From contig CAYPFO010000045.1 in the NCBI GenBank assembly GCA_964410065.1, positions 1 to 28,419 of the forward strand: a stretch of DNA of 28,419 nt. Direction: 5' to 3'. Both the position numbers and the translations under genes were made by a program. Shown one piece after another: positions 14,929 to 22,343 of this stretch. This stretch comes from Serpens sp964410065. Its GTDB lineage: Bacteria; Pseudomonadota; Gammaproteobacteria; Pseudomonadales; Pseudomonadaceae. Numbering within the stretch: position 1 is the stretch's first letter; each line of letters begins with the position of its first letter. The notes beneath the pieces were generated by a model. It did no database searches. It was not told where the DNA came from and saw only the letters and a program-made list of their open reading frames with translations.

Positions 14929-16026
14929 ATGAATTTGTTTTGGTGGCAAGAGCCTTGTCAGGCTATCGATCACGTGGCGCTGCACAAGGCCACTCGGCGC
15001 CAACAACGCTCGCTCAAGCCTTCCGGCGGACTGGGCAAACTGGAACCGTTGCTGATTCGTCTGGCAGGCATGCAAGGCTGCGAAAAGCCCCGCCTTGATC
15101 AGATCTGCATGTCGGTGTTCATCGCCGACCACGGCGTGGCGGAGGTGGGGATATCGGCCGCACCCCAAGCGCTGACCGGGGTGCTGCTGCGCAGCGCGGT
15201 GGAAGGCGGGGCACTCAGTGTGCTGGCCCGCCAGCTGGATGCCTCGCTGGAGGTCATCGACCTGGGCACGGCCGGTCCGGTGGGCACCATCGACGGGGTG
15301 CGACATTTGCAGATCGGCGCCGGCACACTGAATTTTCTTCACGGTGATGCGATGACCCCGGCGCAATGCCTGATCGCCCTGGCATCCGGGCGCGAGAGTG
15401 CAAGTCGGGCGACGGGGCAGGATCTGTTTATCGGCGGCGGGCTGGGGGTGGGCAGTACTACGGCGGCCACCGCGTTGGCCTGCGCGTTGCTGGGCCAACC
15501 GGCGAAACTGTTGGTCGGCCCCGGCTGCGGGCTGGACGAAACGGGCGTACTCCACAAGCAGGCAGTGATCGATGCAGCGCTTGAGCGGCATGCGGTGGTG
15601 CGGGACAACCCGCTGGGCCTGTTGCAAAGCCTCGGTGGCTTCGAGATCGCCGCGTTGGTCGGCGCCTATCTGGAATGTGCTCAGCAGGGCGTGCCGGTGC
15701 TGGTGGACGGCTTCGTCAGCAGCGTCGCCGCGTTGCTGGCGGTGCGGCTGAACCCGCGCTGCCGGCACTGGTTGCTGTTTGCCCAGCTGAGTGCCGAGCC
15801 CGGACACCGCCGAGTACTGGAGGCCTTGCAGGCCGATCCGTTGTTGCAGCTCGATCTGAGTATGGGCGATGGCAGCGGCGCTGCCCTGGCAGTGCCTATG
15901 CTGCAGGCCGCCTGCCGATTGCATGCCGAAATGATCAGCCTGGAAGAGGCGTTGGGCCGCGCCCTGGCAGCGGAGGTGACCAGTCCGCCCGCTGCAGGAA
16001 AGGCGGGGCTTCGGGCTGTGCGGTAG
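14929..16026 (+). CDS. Divergent CobT paralogue (nicotinate-nucleotide-dimethylbenzimidazole phosphoribosyltransferase-like), active-site glutamates changed
   Basis: 365-aa CobT-family protein, colinear with the canonical CobT encoded downstream (17545-18597); both begin with a WWQxPC motif and share ADHGV/GDHGV, LGTxxPxG, AxALACALLG, VDG and RLNP blocks. CobT moves phosphoribose from nicotinate mononucleotide to the lower-ligand base of cobamides. The Glu that is Glu174 in both this genome's canonical CobT and Salmonella CobT lies in IGGEMGIGNTT; here the segment is IGGGLGVGSTT, with Gly171 in its place. The second key Glu (GEGSGA) is Asp314 in GDGSGA. KPAGSLG is KPSGGLG and AHSGAEPGH is AQLSAEPGH. 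Start ATG 14929 has AAGGA 7 bases upstream. It may act on another base, partner the true CobT, or be a decaying duplicate; the long intact frame argues against simple decay. Confidence 0.85.
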   Translation: MNLFWWQEPCQAIDHVALHKATRRQQRSLKPSGGLGKLEPLLIRLAGMQGCEKPRLDQICMSVFIADHGVAEVGISAAPQALTGVLLRSAVEGGALSVLARQLDASLEVIDLGTAGPVGTIDGVRHLQIGAGTLNFLHGDAMTPAQCLIALASGRESASRATGQDLFIGGGLGVGSTTAATALACALLGQPAKLLVGPGCGLDETGVLHKQAVIDAALERHAVVRDNPLGLLQSLGGFEIAALVGAYLECAQQGVPVLVDGFVSSVAALLAVRLNPRCRHWLLFAQLSAEPGHRRVLEALQADPLLQLDLSMGDGSGAALAVPMLQAACRLHAEMISLEEALGRALAAEVTSPPAAGKAGLRAVR

Positions 16027-16218
16027 GACTGAAACTGCCGCAAGGACGTCAGTGCGGGCATACTTGGCAGCATTCGTGCTCGACTGCGCTTTGGCGTCGC
16101 GTGTGCGTCCGAACCACAGCTGCATGACCGAGCGGTATATCGCCTCGGTCTACTGACCGATTCTATGTCCTTTTTATCTGCCGCCCGGTCCACGGGCGGT
16201 GGCCGAGTTGTTGCCTCC
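16027..16218 (+). other. 192-base gap before bluB: short ORF and two hairpins
   Basis: A 34-codon frame (GTG 16052 to TGA 16156) with a hydrophobic start, AYLAAFVLDCALA, follows AAGGAC; it is too short to call as a gene. GACCGAG (16126-16132) pairs with CTCGGTC (16144-16150), and CCGCCCG (16181-16187) pairs with CGGGCGG (16193-16199) about 20 bases before the bluB start, where it could mask translation. No B12-box motif is visible. Confidence 0.35.
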
Positions 16219-16869
16219 ATGACAGACCACGCCTTTCCTTCCGAACAACGTACCGGCGTCTACCGCGCCATTGCCGAGCGCCGCGACATGCGCCACTTCG
16301 CCGGGGGGACGGTTGAGCCGGAACTGCTCGAACGTCTGCTGCGGGCTGCGCATCAGGCGCCCAGTGTCGGCCTGATGCAGCCTTGGCGGTTTATCCGCAT
16401 TACTCGGCCGGAGTTACGCGAGGGGATTCAAGAGGTGGTCGAGGCCGAACGCCTGCGTACCGCGCAGGCGTTGGGCGAGCGGGGTAGCGAATTCATGCGT
16501 CTCAAGGTTGAAGGCGTGCGCGATTGTGCCGAACTGCTGGTGGTGGCGTTGATGGACGGTCGGGAACGGCACATTTTTGGCCGCCGCACCTTGCCGGAAA
16601 TGGACCTGGCCTCACTGTCCTGCGCCATTCAGAACCTCTGGCTGGCGGCCCGTGCCGAAGGCCTGGGCATGGGCTGGGTGTCGTTGTTCGATCCCGCGGC
16701 GTTGGCCGAACTGCTGCACATGCCAGCCGGCAGCAAGCCGATGGCGGTGCTATGCCTTGGGCCGGTGCATGAGTTCTACACCGAACCGATGTTGGTGCAG
16801 GAAGGCTGGGCCCAGGCTCGTCCGCTGGAGGAGTTGGTATTCACTGACCGCTGGGGCGAGCACGAGTGA
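16219..16869 (+). CDS. bluB: 5,6-dimethylbenzimidazole synthase BluB
   Basis: 216-aa nitroreductase-fold flavoprotein. BluB breaks down reduced FMN with oxygen to form 5,6-dimethylbenzimidazole, the lower ligand of cobalamin. The family signature near the N terminus, YRAIAERRDMRHFAGG, is present, as are APSVGLMQPWRFI, GRRTLPEMDLASLSCAIQNLWLAARAEGLGMGWVSLF and the closing LEELVFTDRWG. ATG 16219 gives the normal length; ATG 16165 is in frame but adds unconserved residues. In Pseudomonas aeruginosa the homologue sits in a cob operon between cobB and cobD. Here a CobT paralogue precedes it and a scar follows, so its product would feed the CobT reaction encoded nearby. Confidence 0.93.
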   Translation: MTDHAFPSEQRTGVYRAIAERRDMRHFAGGTVEPELLERLLRAAHQAPSVGLMQPWRFIRITRPELREGIQEVVEAERLRTAQALGERGSEFMRLKVEGVRDCAELLVVALMDGRERHIFGRRTLPEMDLASLSCAIQNLWLAARAEGLGMGWVSLFDPAALAELLHMPAGSKPMAVLCLGPVHEFYTEPMLVQEGWAQARPLEELVFTDRWGEHE

Positions 16870-16874
16870 GCCCA

Positions 16875-17034
16875 GTGGCCCGCGAGGCGTTATTGCGCTG
16901 GGCGGGTGGATTACTATCGCGATCTTGAACCCCTGTACGAGGCGCGCCTGGGCACCGCCCGGCTGCGCGCATTGTGCGGCTTTGCACCCAAACAGCACCG
17001 AAGAATGAACCGAACGAGAAACCCGCATGCATGA
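16875..17034 (+). pseudogene. Remnant resembling the 3' end of cobQ (cobyric acid synthase)
   Basis: Directly after the bluB stop, one frame reads VAREALLRWAG (16875-16907) and then hits a stop. The next frame continues as VDYYRDLEPLYEAR and TARLRALCG and closes at 17034 inside cobU. Together, across one frameshift, this resembles the C terminus of Pseudomonas-type CobQ (xALLRWAGL, DYxxLRE, LRxLCG), which in the usual gene order lies just before cobU. I infer that a deletion removed cobD, the cobC aminotransferase gene and most of cobQ, joining bluB to the cobQ tail. The match is from memory of the family, so the call is moderate. Confidence 0.4.
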
Positions 17035-17548
17035 ACTGATCCTGGGCGGCGCCCGCTCCGGCAAGAGCCGGCTGGCCGAAAAACTGGCCAGTGAAAGCGC
17101 ATTGGCGGTGACTTATATCGCCACCAGCCAGGCACTGGATGGCGAGATGAGCGCGCGCATTGCCCATCACCGCGAGCGGCGCCCGACTGCGTGGGGGTTG
17201 ATCGAGGAACCGCTCGAACTGGCCCGCGTGCTGCGCGACAATGCCGCCCCCGAACGCTGCCTGCTGGTGGATTGCCTGACCTTGTGGCTGACCAATCTGC
17301 TCATGCTGGAGGACGATGCCCGTCTGGTCGCCGAGCGCGAGGCGCTGCTCGAAGCCCTGCCGCACTTGCCGGGGCACATAATTCTAGTCAGCAATGAAAC
17401 CGGTCTCGGCGTCGTCCCCCTCGGCGAGCTGAGCCGCCGTTATGTTGATGAGGCGGGCTGGCTGCATCAGGCGCTGGCCGAGCGTTGCCAGCGTGTTGTT
17501 TTCACCGTCGCCGGATTGCCGATGGTACTCAAAGGAGAACCCCTGTGA
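17027..17548 (+). CDS. cobU: Adenosylcobinamide kinase / adenosylcobinamide-phosphate guanylyltransferase
   Basis: 173 aa (called cobP in Pseudomonas). The bifunctional enzyme phosphorylates adenosylcobinamide and then transfers GMP to give adenosylcobinamide-GDP. The P-loop GGARSGKS is at residues 7-14, and the HHRERRP segment (His47/His48) contains the histidine that carries GMP. VDCLTLWLTNLL and VSNETGLGVVPLGELSRRYVDEAGWLHQ are family hallmarks. ATG 17027 is preceded by GAGAA. The stop overlaps the cobT start by 4 bases (GTGA), so the two are translationally coupled. Confidence 0.95.
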   Translation: MHELILGGARSGKSRLAEKLASESALAVTYIATSQALDGEMSARIAHHRERRPTAWGLIEEPLELARVLRDNAAPERCLLVDCLTLWLTNLLMLEDDARLVAEREALLEALPHLPGHIILVSNETGLGVVPLGELSRRYVDEAGWLHQALAERCQRVVFTVAGLPMVLKGEPL

Positions 17549-18597
17549 CTGATTTGCTCTGGTGGCAGCAACCTTGCCGCCCCCTTGATTCCGCCGCTGA
17601 AGCCGCCGCTCGCGCCCGTCAGGCACAACTGACCAAGCCGGCCGGCTCCCTTGGTCTGCTGGAAACCCTGGCCGTGCGCCTGGCCGCCCAGCAGGGGCGC
17701 GAGAAGCCGCAACTCGACAAGGTATGGATCGCTATTTTTGCTGGCGACCACGGTGTTGTCGCCGAAGGTGTGTCCGCCTACCCGCAAGCGGTCACGGTGC
17801 AGATGCTGCAAAACTTTCTGTCCGGTGGCGCCGCCATCAGCGTACTGGCCAAACAGCAGAACGCCCATCTGGAAGTGCATAACCTCGGCACTGTGGCGCC
17901 GGCCAATCTGCCGGGCGTGACCGAGCACGATGTGGCCGCAGGCACCGCCAATTTCACCCAGGGTCCGGCGATGACCGCCGCACAGTGCGACGCAGCCCTG
18001 GCTGTGGGCCGTGACGTGGCGGCCCGAGCGGCGGCCGAGGGCTGCCAGCTGTTAATCGGCGGCGAAATGGGCATTGGCAACACCACGGCGGCCAGCGCCC
18101 TGGCCTGCGCGCTGCTGGGTGTGCAGTTGGAACAGTTGGTGGGCGCCGGCACCGGTCTGGACAGCGAGGGCGTACGCCGCAAGCGTGACGCGATTCAGCG
18201 TGCCCTGACTCTGCATGCTGGCGAGCGCGACGCCTACGACTGGCTGCAACGCCTCGGCGGGCTGGAAATCGCTGCCCTGGCCGGCGCTTACCTGGGCTGC
18301 GCCCAGCAGGGCATCACCGTGTTGGTGGACGGCGTGATTTGCACCGCCGCCGCGCTGATCGCCGTGCGTCTGAATCCAGGTGTGGCCGACTGGCTGTTGT
18401 TTGCTCACAGTGGCGCCGAGCCGGGCCATGCACCGTTGCTGGCGGCGCTGGACGCCCAGCCGTTGCTGCAACTGGGCATGCGCCTGGGCGAAGGCAGCGG
18501 CGCCGGTGTGGCGCTACCGCTGCTACGCCTGGCCTGTGCTCTGCATGGAGAGATGGCGACCTTCGCCGAAGCGGCAGTGGCCGGAAAACTGGCATGA
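17545..18597 (+). CDS. cobT: Nicotinate-nucleotide-dimethylbenzimidazole phosphoribosyltransferase
   Basis: 350-aa canonical CobT, which activates dimethylbenzimidazole (from BluB) to alpha-ribazole phosphate. The start is GTG 17545, with AAAGGAG 7 bases upstream, and overlaps the cobU stop. Both catalytically important glutamates are present: Glu174 in IGGEMGIGNTT and Glu316 in GEGSGA. KPAGSLG, FAGDHGV, YPQAVT and FLSGGAAI are all conserved. Its stop overlaps the cobC start by 4 bases (ATGA). It serves as the internal reference showing what the upstream paralogue at 14929 has lost. Confidence 0.97.
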   Translation: MTDLLWWQQPCRPLDSAAEAAARARQAQLTKPAGSLGLLETLAVRLAAQQGREKPQLDKVWIAIFAGDHGVVAEGVSAYPQAVTVQMLQNFLSGGAAISVLAKQQNAHLEVHNLGTVAPANLPGVTEHDVAAGTANFTQGPAMTAAQCDAALAVGRDVAARAAAEGCQLLIGGEMGIGNTTAASALACALLGVQLEQLVGAGTGLDSEGVRRKRDAIQRALTLHAGERDAYDWLQRLGGLEIAALAGAYLGCAQQGITVLVDGVICTAAALIAVRLNPGVADWLLFAHSGAEPGHAPLLAALDAQPLLQLGMRLGEGSGAGVALPLLRLACALHGEMATFAEAAVAGKLA

Positions 18598-19163
18598 GCC
18601 TGTGTCTCGACCTGCTGCGCCACGGTGAAACCACCGCCGGCAGCGGTTTTTTCGGTAGCAGCGACGTGCCGCTCAGCGAGCGGGGCTGGCAGCAACTGCG
18701 CGCTGCGGTGGTGGGTGGCGACTGGGATGTGCTTGTCAGCTCGCCGCTGCAACGCTGCCGCGCTTTTGCCGAAGAAGTGGCGCAGCAAACCGGCTTGTCG
18801 CTGCAGATCGAGGCGGACATGCGCGAGCTGCATTTCGGTGCTTGGGAAGGGCGCAACGCGGCTCAGGTCATGCTCGAAGACGAGCACGCCCTGGGCGCCT
18901 TCTGGAACGATCCCTACGGCTTCACCCCGCCGGACGGCGAGCCGCTGCGCGATTTCGCCAACCGTGTGCTGGGCGCGGTTGAGCGCTTGCATGCCGAATT
19001 GGCCGGGCAGCGCGCCTTGCTGCTGACCCACGCCGGTGTGATGCGCCTGCTGCTGGCCCGCGCGCGCGGGCTGCCAGAGGCGCAGCTGTTACAGGTCGAG
19101 GTCGGTCATGGCGCGTTGCACCGGTTGTGGGTCGGCGCCGGGCGGGAGTTGCGCGAGGGCTGA
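18594..19163 (+). CDS. cobC: Alpha-ribazole phosphatase / histidine phosphatase family protein
   Basis: 189-aa histidine phosphatase of the CobC type, which removes the phosphate from alpha-ribazole phosphate or from the cobamide phosphate. The catalytic RHGE is at residues 9-12 (LLRHGETTAGSGFFGSSDVPLSERG), with SSPLQRC and the second histidine in LLLTHAGVMRLLL. ATG 18594 overlaps the cobT stop and gives a normal-length protein; longer in-frame readings run through cobT. It ends the bluB-to-cobC run. A repeat element follows 24 bases after the stop, and cobS comes only after two inverted genes. Confidence 0.92.
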   Translation: MSLCLDLLRHGETTAGSGFFGSSDVPLSERGWQQLRAAVVGGDWDVLVSSPLQRCRAFAEEVAQQTGLSLQIEADMRELHFGAWEGRNAAQVMLEDEHALGAFWNDPYGFTPPDGEPLRDFANRVLGAVERLHAELAGQRALLLTHAGVMRLLLARARGLPEAQLLQVEVGHGALHRLWVGAGRELREG

Positions 19164-19187
19164 GTACGCAGCTGTAGCGATACCGAG

Positions 19188-19308
19188 ACGTAGGGTGGAT
19201 CACGCTTCATCGATCCACCGGGTGGCGATCCACCGGGTGGCGATCCACCGGGTGGCGGTCCACCGAGCGGGGGCATGGTGGATGGAAAAAGCGTCATCCA
19301 CCCTACGT
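19188..19308. repeat. REP-like composite: 20-bp inverted ends enclosing 15-bp tandem repeats
   Basis: The left end ACGTAGGGTGGATCACGCTT (19188-19207) is an inverted copy of 19289-19308 with one mismatch. Between them the unit CGATCCACCGGGTGG occurs three times exactly (19211-19255) and once with three changes (19256-19270). Each unit contains an inverted repeat (CCACC/GGTGG). The end sequence resembles a common pseudomonad intergenic palindrome. It lies between the convergent cobC and DUF4824 genes and may also act as a terminator. Confidence 0.85.
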
Positions 19309-19327
19309 GTCCGCAGCGAGACGATAC

Positions 19328-20128
19328 TTATCGCTTGGCTGCTGACACCCCGCTGACCCACGGCTCCAGGCGTTTGCCAAACGAGAGTTCGATGGCGTAG
19401 CGCGCTCTGTCCTGGCTCTCAGCGTCGCTCGGTTCGGGCAAGCGGGAGCGCCAATTCCGGGCCAGGTTGATCCGATCCGCGCCACGCAGAAAGACGCTGC
19501 CGCGCAGACCATGCTCGGTGCTGTGCCAGGGGCGGACCAGGCCCTTGACGATGGTGTACTGCAGGCGGTTGGGGTAACGCTGGCGCAGTTCGTCCACGTC
19601 CAGACCGACATCGACCAGGTACAGGCGGCTGTCTGTTTCCAGTCTCCGCAGGTCCTCGCGCCATTCCTCGGCGCGCCGGCGCAAGCTGTTGTCCTCCGGC
19701 AGCACGGCCACTGCTTGCTCCGCTTCGGCCAGGCGCTGGCGCTGGTGTTCAAGGTGTAGCCGATAGGCCGGACCATCCAGTTCCAGCACCACCAGTACCT
19801 CGCGCTGCGCTTCGCGTGGGCAGCGCGGTCTGCAGGTTTCGGGCTCGGGCTGCACATAGCCCAATTGGCGCATCTGTGCTTCAGTCAGGCCATGACGAAA
19901 GGGCTCGTTTTCGGACAGCGGCGCGATGCGCCAGGCCAGATTCAGGGTGACAGCACTGTTTTCCGGTCGGTAACGCGGGTTGAGGCGCGGCAGTTCGCGC
20001 TCGCTCAGCAGCAGCCGGCTTTCCGCTTCGCCGCTGCGGTTGTAGGCGACGCCACCAAGGGCGATGAGGTTGATGGCGAGGGTCAATCCCAGGCCGGCCA
20101 GCAGGTAATGACGCGCTTCAGGCTTCAT
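19328..20128 (-). CDS. DUF4824-like protein with N-terminal membrane anchor
   Basis: 266 aa. One hydrophobic span near the N terminus (HYLLAGLGLTLAINLIALGGVAY) is followed by a soluble, Arg/Glu-rich, probably periplasmic part containing NLAWRIAP, LLLSERELPRLNPRY and GSVFLRGADRINLARNW. The pattern matches the DUF4824 family as I recall it; the function is unknown. ATG 20128 is supported by GGAGA upstream and is 11 bases inside the end of the DUF2157 gene, so the two are co-translated. The pair sits on the opposite strand inside the cobalamin cluster. Confidence 0.72.
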   Translation of the reverse strand: MKPEARHYLLAGLGLTLAINLIALGGVAYNRSGEAESRLLLSERELPRLNPRYRPENSAVTLNLAWRIAPLSENEPFRHGLTEAQMRQLGYVQPEPETCRPRCPREAQREVLVVLELDGPAYRLHLEHQRQRLAEAEQAVAVLPEDNSLRRRAEEWREDLRRLETDSRLYLVDVGLDVDELRQRYPNRLQYTIVKGLVRPWHSTEHGLRGSVFLRGADRINLARNWRSRLPEPSDAESQDRARYAIELSFGKRLEPWVSGVSAAKR

Positions 20129-21197
20129 CGGGCAGGTTCTCCGCTGTGTCATGGGAGGCCCGCAGCCGGCGCAGGATCAACAGGATCAGTACCGCCACCA
20201 GGCTCAGCACCAGGAAGAACAGGTACTTGGGCATCACCTCCCACCACCAGTCGAACAGCTTGGTGTAGAGGAAGATGACGAAGAAGCACAGGCCGGTATT
20301 CACCACGTCCGAGAGGTCGCGACGGGTACCGAGCCAGATCGCCAGCGAGGCGACGATGAAGCCCAGGAGCTGATAGCCACCCTCGATCAACTCCGCCGAC
20401 CAAGGCAGGCGGCTGCCGGTGCCCCAGTTGGACAGCAGCAGGATGGGCAGCAACAGGGCCAGCAAGCCGAAGATCCGGTAGATCGGTGCAAAGCTGGCGA
20501 AGCGGCCTTGAGCAAGGCGACGCGGTGCCAGCAATAGCAAGAGACCGGCAGGCAGGAAATGTTCGGGAAACTCGCCCAGGCTTAGCCAGTAGACCCCGCT
20601 CCAGGTGCCGACCCGGGCGGCGATGAACGCCAGCAGGCAGATCAGTCCGGCGCCCAGCAGCAGCCGGGCCTCGCAGGCGTAGGCCAGTAACAGGGCATAG
20701 GCGGCCCAGGCCAGCAAGGCGTTGTCACTCGGGGTGATGTTGAAGATCTGCCCGACCATCACCGTGTTAAGGATCAGGCAGGCCAGGGCGAGCAGGGCGG
20801 CCATCTTGCTGAAATAGCCGGACGCATCGCGCTGGCGTACGGCAAAGGTCAGCAACAGGCTGCCGACGGACGCGCCAAACAAAAGTCCGACCTGCAGGAC
20901 GGTATCGAAATAGCCCCAGAACTGGTGGAACAGAAACAGCACGCTGGCCGCCAGGGCCAGTGCGCCGAGCAACGAGGCGATGCGCATGCCGAGCGACAAT
21001 CGTTTTGCGTGGTGGTCCTGGTCGATGTCGAAGGCGCGCTGGTATTCCCCCAGCAGGCCGACGTAATGGGCATCAAGGTGCGCCTGCTGGGGCGCCGTCA
21101 GGCTCAGTGCCTGTTCCTGATCCAGGCGAACGAGTTCTCGGCGAAAGGCCTGAATGTCGTCGGCCCGTTGCTGGGCCTGCTCGCGGCTGAGGGGCAT
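20118..21197 (-). CDS. DUF2157 domain multi-spanning membrane protein
   Basis: 359 aa. The soluble N-terminal region (about 1-75, with REQAQQRADDIQAFRRELVRLDQEQAL) has the DUF2157-type character, and about ten hydrophobic spans follow to residue 345. The start ATG 21197 has AAGGA 6 bases before it; ATG 21221 in the same frame has no Shine-Dalgarno. It is the first gene of a two-gene unit with the DUF4824-like gene and is divergent from cobS. Nothing links it to cobalamin; its position splits cobC from cobS. Function unknown. Confidence 0.78.
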   Translation of the reverse strand: MPLSREQAQQRADDIQAFRRELVRLDQEQALSLTAPQQAHLDAHYVGLLGEYQRAFDIDQDHHAKRLSLGMRIASLLGALALAASVLFLFHQFWGYFDTVLQVGLLFGASVGSLLLTFAVRQRDASGYFSKMAALLALACLILNTVMVGQIFNITPSDNALLAWAAYALLLAYACEARLLLGAGLICLLAFIAARVGTWSGVYWLSLGEFPEHFLPAGLLLLLAPRRLAQGRFASFAPIYRIFGLLALLLPILLLSNWGTGSRLPWSAELIEGGYQLLGFIVASLAIWLGTRRDLSDVVNTGLCFFVIFLYTKLFDWWWEVMPKYLFFLVLSLVAVLILLILRRLRASHDTAENLPDEA

Positions 21198-21300
21198 GGC
21201 GGTCCTTGGTGTGAGTGACATGGACTGACTGTAACCCAGCCTGTACCGGGCGACTGTGTATTGTGTAAGGTTCGGGACCCGCCGATATCAAGGACACCCT

Positions 21301-22038
21301 GTGAACATTCCGTTGCCCTTGCTGATTGCTTTGCAATTTCTCACCAACCTGCCGATCCGCCTGCCCGGCATGCCTCAGCCGGAGGAGCAGGGGCGCTCGC
21401 TGCTCTGGTATCCGTTGGTGGGGCTGCTGATCGGGCTGGTGCTGGTGTGCGGCAACTGGCTGCTCGACGGCAGCGCGAACCTGTTGGTGGCGGCAGTGCT
21501 GCTGACACTCTGGGTCGGCATGACCGGCGCCCTGCACCTGGACGGTCTGGCCGATACAGCCGATGCCTGGCTGGGCGGTTTCGGTGACCGTGAACGCACC
21601 CTGACAATCATGAAAGACCCGCGCAGCGGGCCGATTGCCGTGGTCGTCCTGGTGCTGCTGTTGTTGCTCAAGTTTGCCGCGCTCTGGGTGCTGCTGGGCG
21701 CTGACTCCGGGCTGGCGCTGTTGCTGGCGCCGCTGCTGGGACGGGCCGCGTTGCTGGCGCTCTTCCTGAATACGCCCTATGTGCGCCCCGGTGGGCTGGG
21801 TCAGGCATTGGCCGAGCATTTGCCCCATGATGCTGGGCAGAAAGTCCTGTTGGCCACCGCGTTGGGCATCCTGCTGCTGGGCGGCTGGAGTGGGTTGTTG
21901 GCGCTGCTGATCGCCGCGGCGGTGTTCTACCTGGTGCGCCGCAGCCTGATGAGTCGCCTCGGCGGCACCACCGGTGACACGGCCGGTGCGCTGCTGGAGT
22001 TAGTGGAGTGCGCGGTGCTGGTGGGGCTGGCGCTGTAA
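21301..22038 (+). CDS. cobS: Adenosylcobinamide-GDP ribazoletransferase (cobalamin synthase)
   Basis: 245-aa integral membrane enzyme (cobV in Pseudomonas) that joins adenosylcobinamide-GDP and alpha-ribazole(-phosphate) in the last assembly step. The conserved metal-binding segment LHLDGLADTADAWLGG and the later KDPRSGPIAV are present, with about six hydrophobic spans. The start is GTG 21301 with AAGGA 6 bases upstream; reading on to 21256 adds no conserved residues. It normally follows the cobC phosphatase gene; here two inverted genes and a repeat lie between, so it needs its own promoter. Confidence 0.95.
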   Translation: MNIPLPLLIALQFLTNLPIRLPGMPQPEEQGRSLLWYPLVGLLIGLVLVCGNWLLDGSANLLVAAVLLTLWVGMTGALHLDGLADTADAWLGGFGDRERTLTIMKDPRSGPIAVVVLVLLLLLKFAALWVLLGADSGLALLLAPLLGRAALLALFLNTPYVRPGGLGQALAEHLPHDAGQKVLLATALGILLLGGWSGLLALLIAAAVFYLVRRSLMSRLGGTTGDTAGALLELVECAVLVGLAL

Positions 22039-22159
22039 GTAGCGAGGGGGAGGTAAGGCTGGCTTCGTAAGTGGCCTTCCCGTTGCGAGGTGCTGGGATG
22101 GATCTGTGCAGTCACCCGGGCGGGGCAGCCCACCGTAGAGGGGAGGCGCGCTGTCTTTC

Positions 22160-22289
22160 GTAGGGGCGAATTCATTCGCCTTGCACATCACTCGTAAACT
22201 ACGCAATGGGGGCGGCCAACACCATGGCATCCGTCGCATCTCCGTCGTGGCCGGAAGGCGTGGAGCCAGGCGAATGAATTCGCCCCTAC
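22160..22289. mobile_element. MITE-like element with perfect 22-bp terminal inverted repeats
   Basis: The 22 bases at 22160-22181 (beginning GTAGGGGCGAATTC) are an exact inverted copy of 22268-22289. Each end is itself nearly palindromic (GGCGAATTCATTCGCC), giving hairpin ends. The 86-base centre has no gene. The GTAGGGGCGAATTCATTC end sequence is one I recall as dispersed in many pseudomonad genomes. It fills the 305-base gap between cobS and the acyl-CoA dehydrogenase gene; nothing else was recognised there. Confidence 0.8.
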
Positions 22290-22343
22290 ACAGCGTTTAC
22301 CTCTGGGCGTTGTGCGGCACGTTCATTTCATCCGTGACCTATC

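Noticed and set aside
14749..16125. 458-codon minus-strand frame opposite the CobT paralogue
   Set aside because: Antisense shadow with a Gln/His/Arg-biased composition, covering the leader and the CobT frame. No domain is recognisable.
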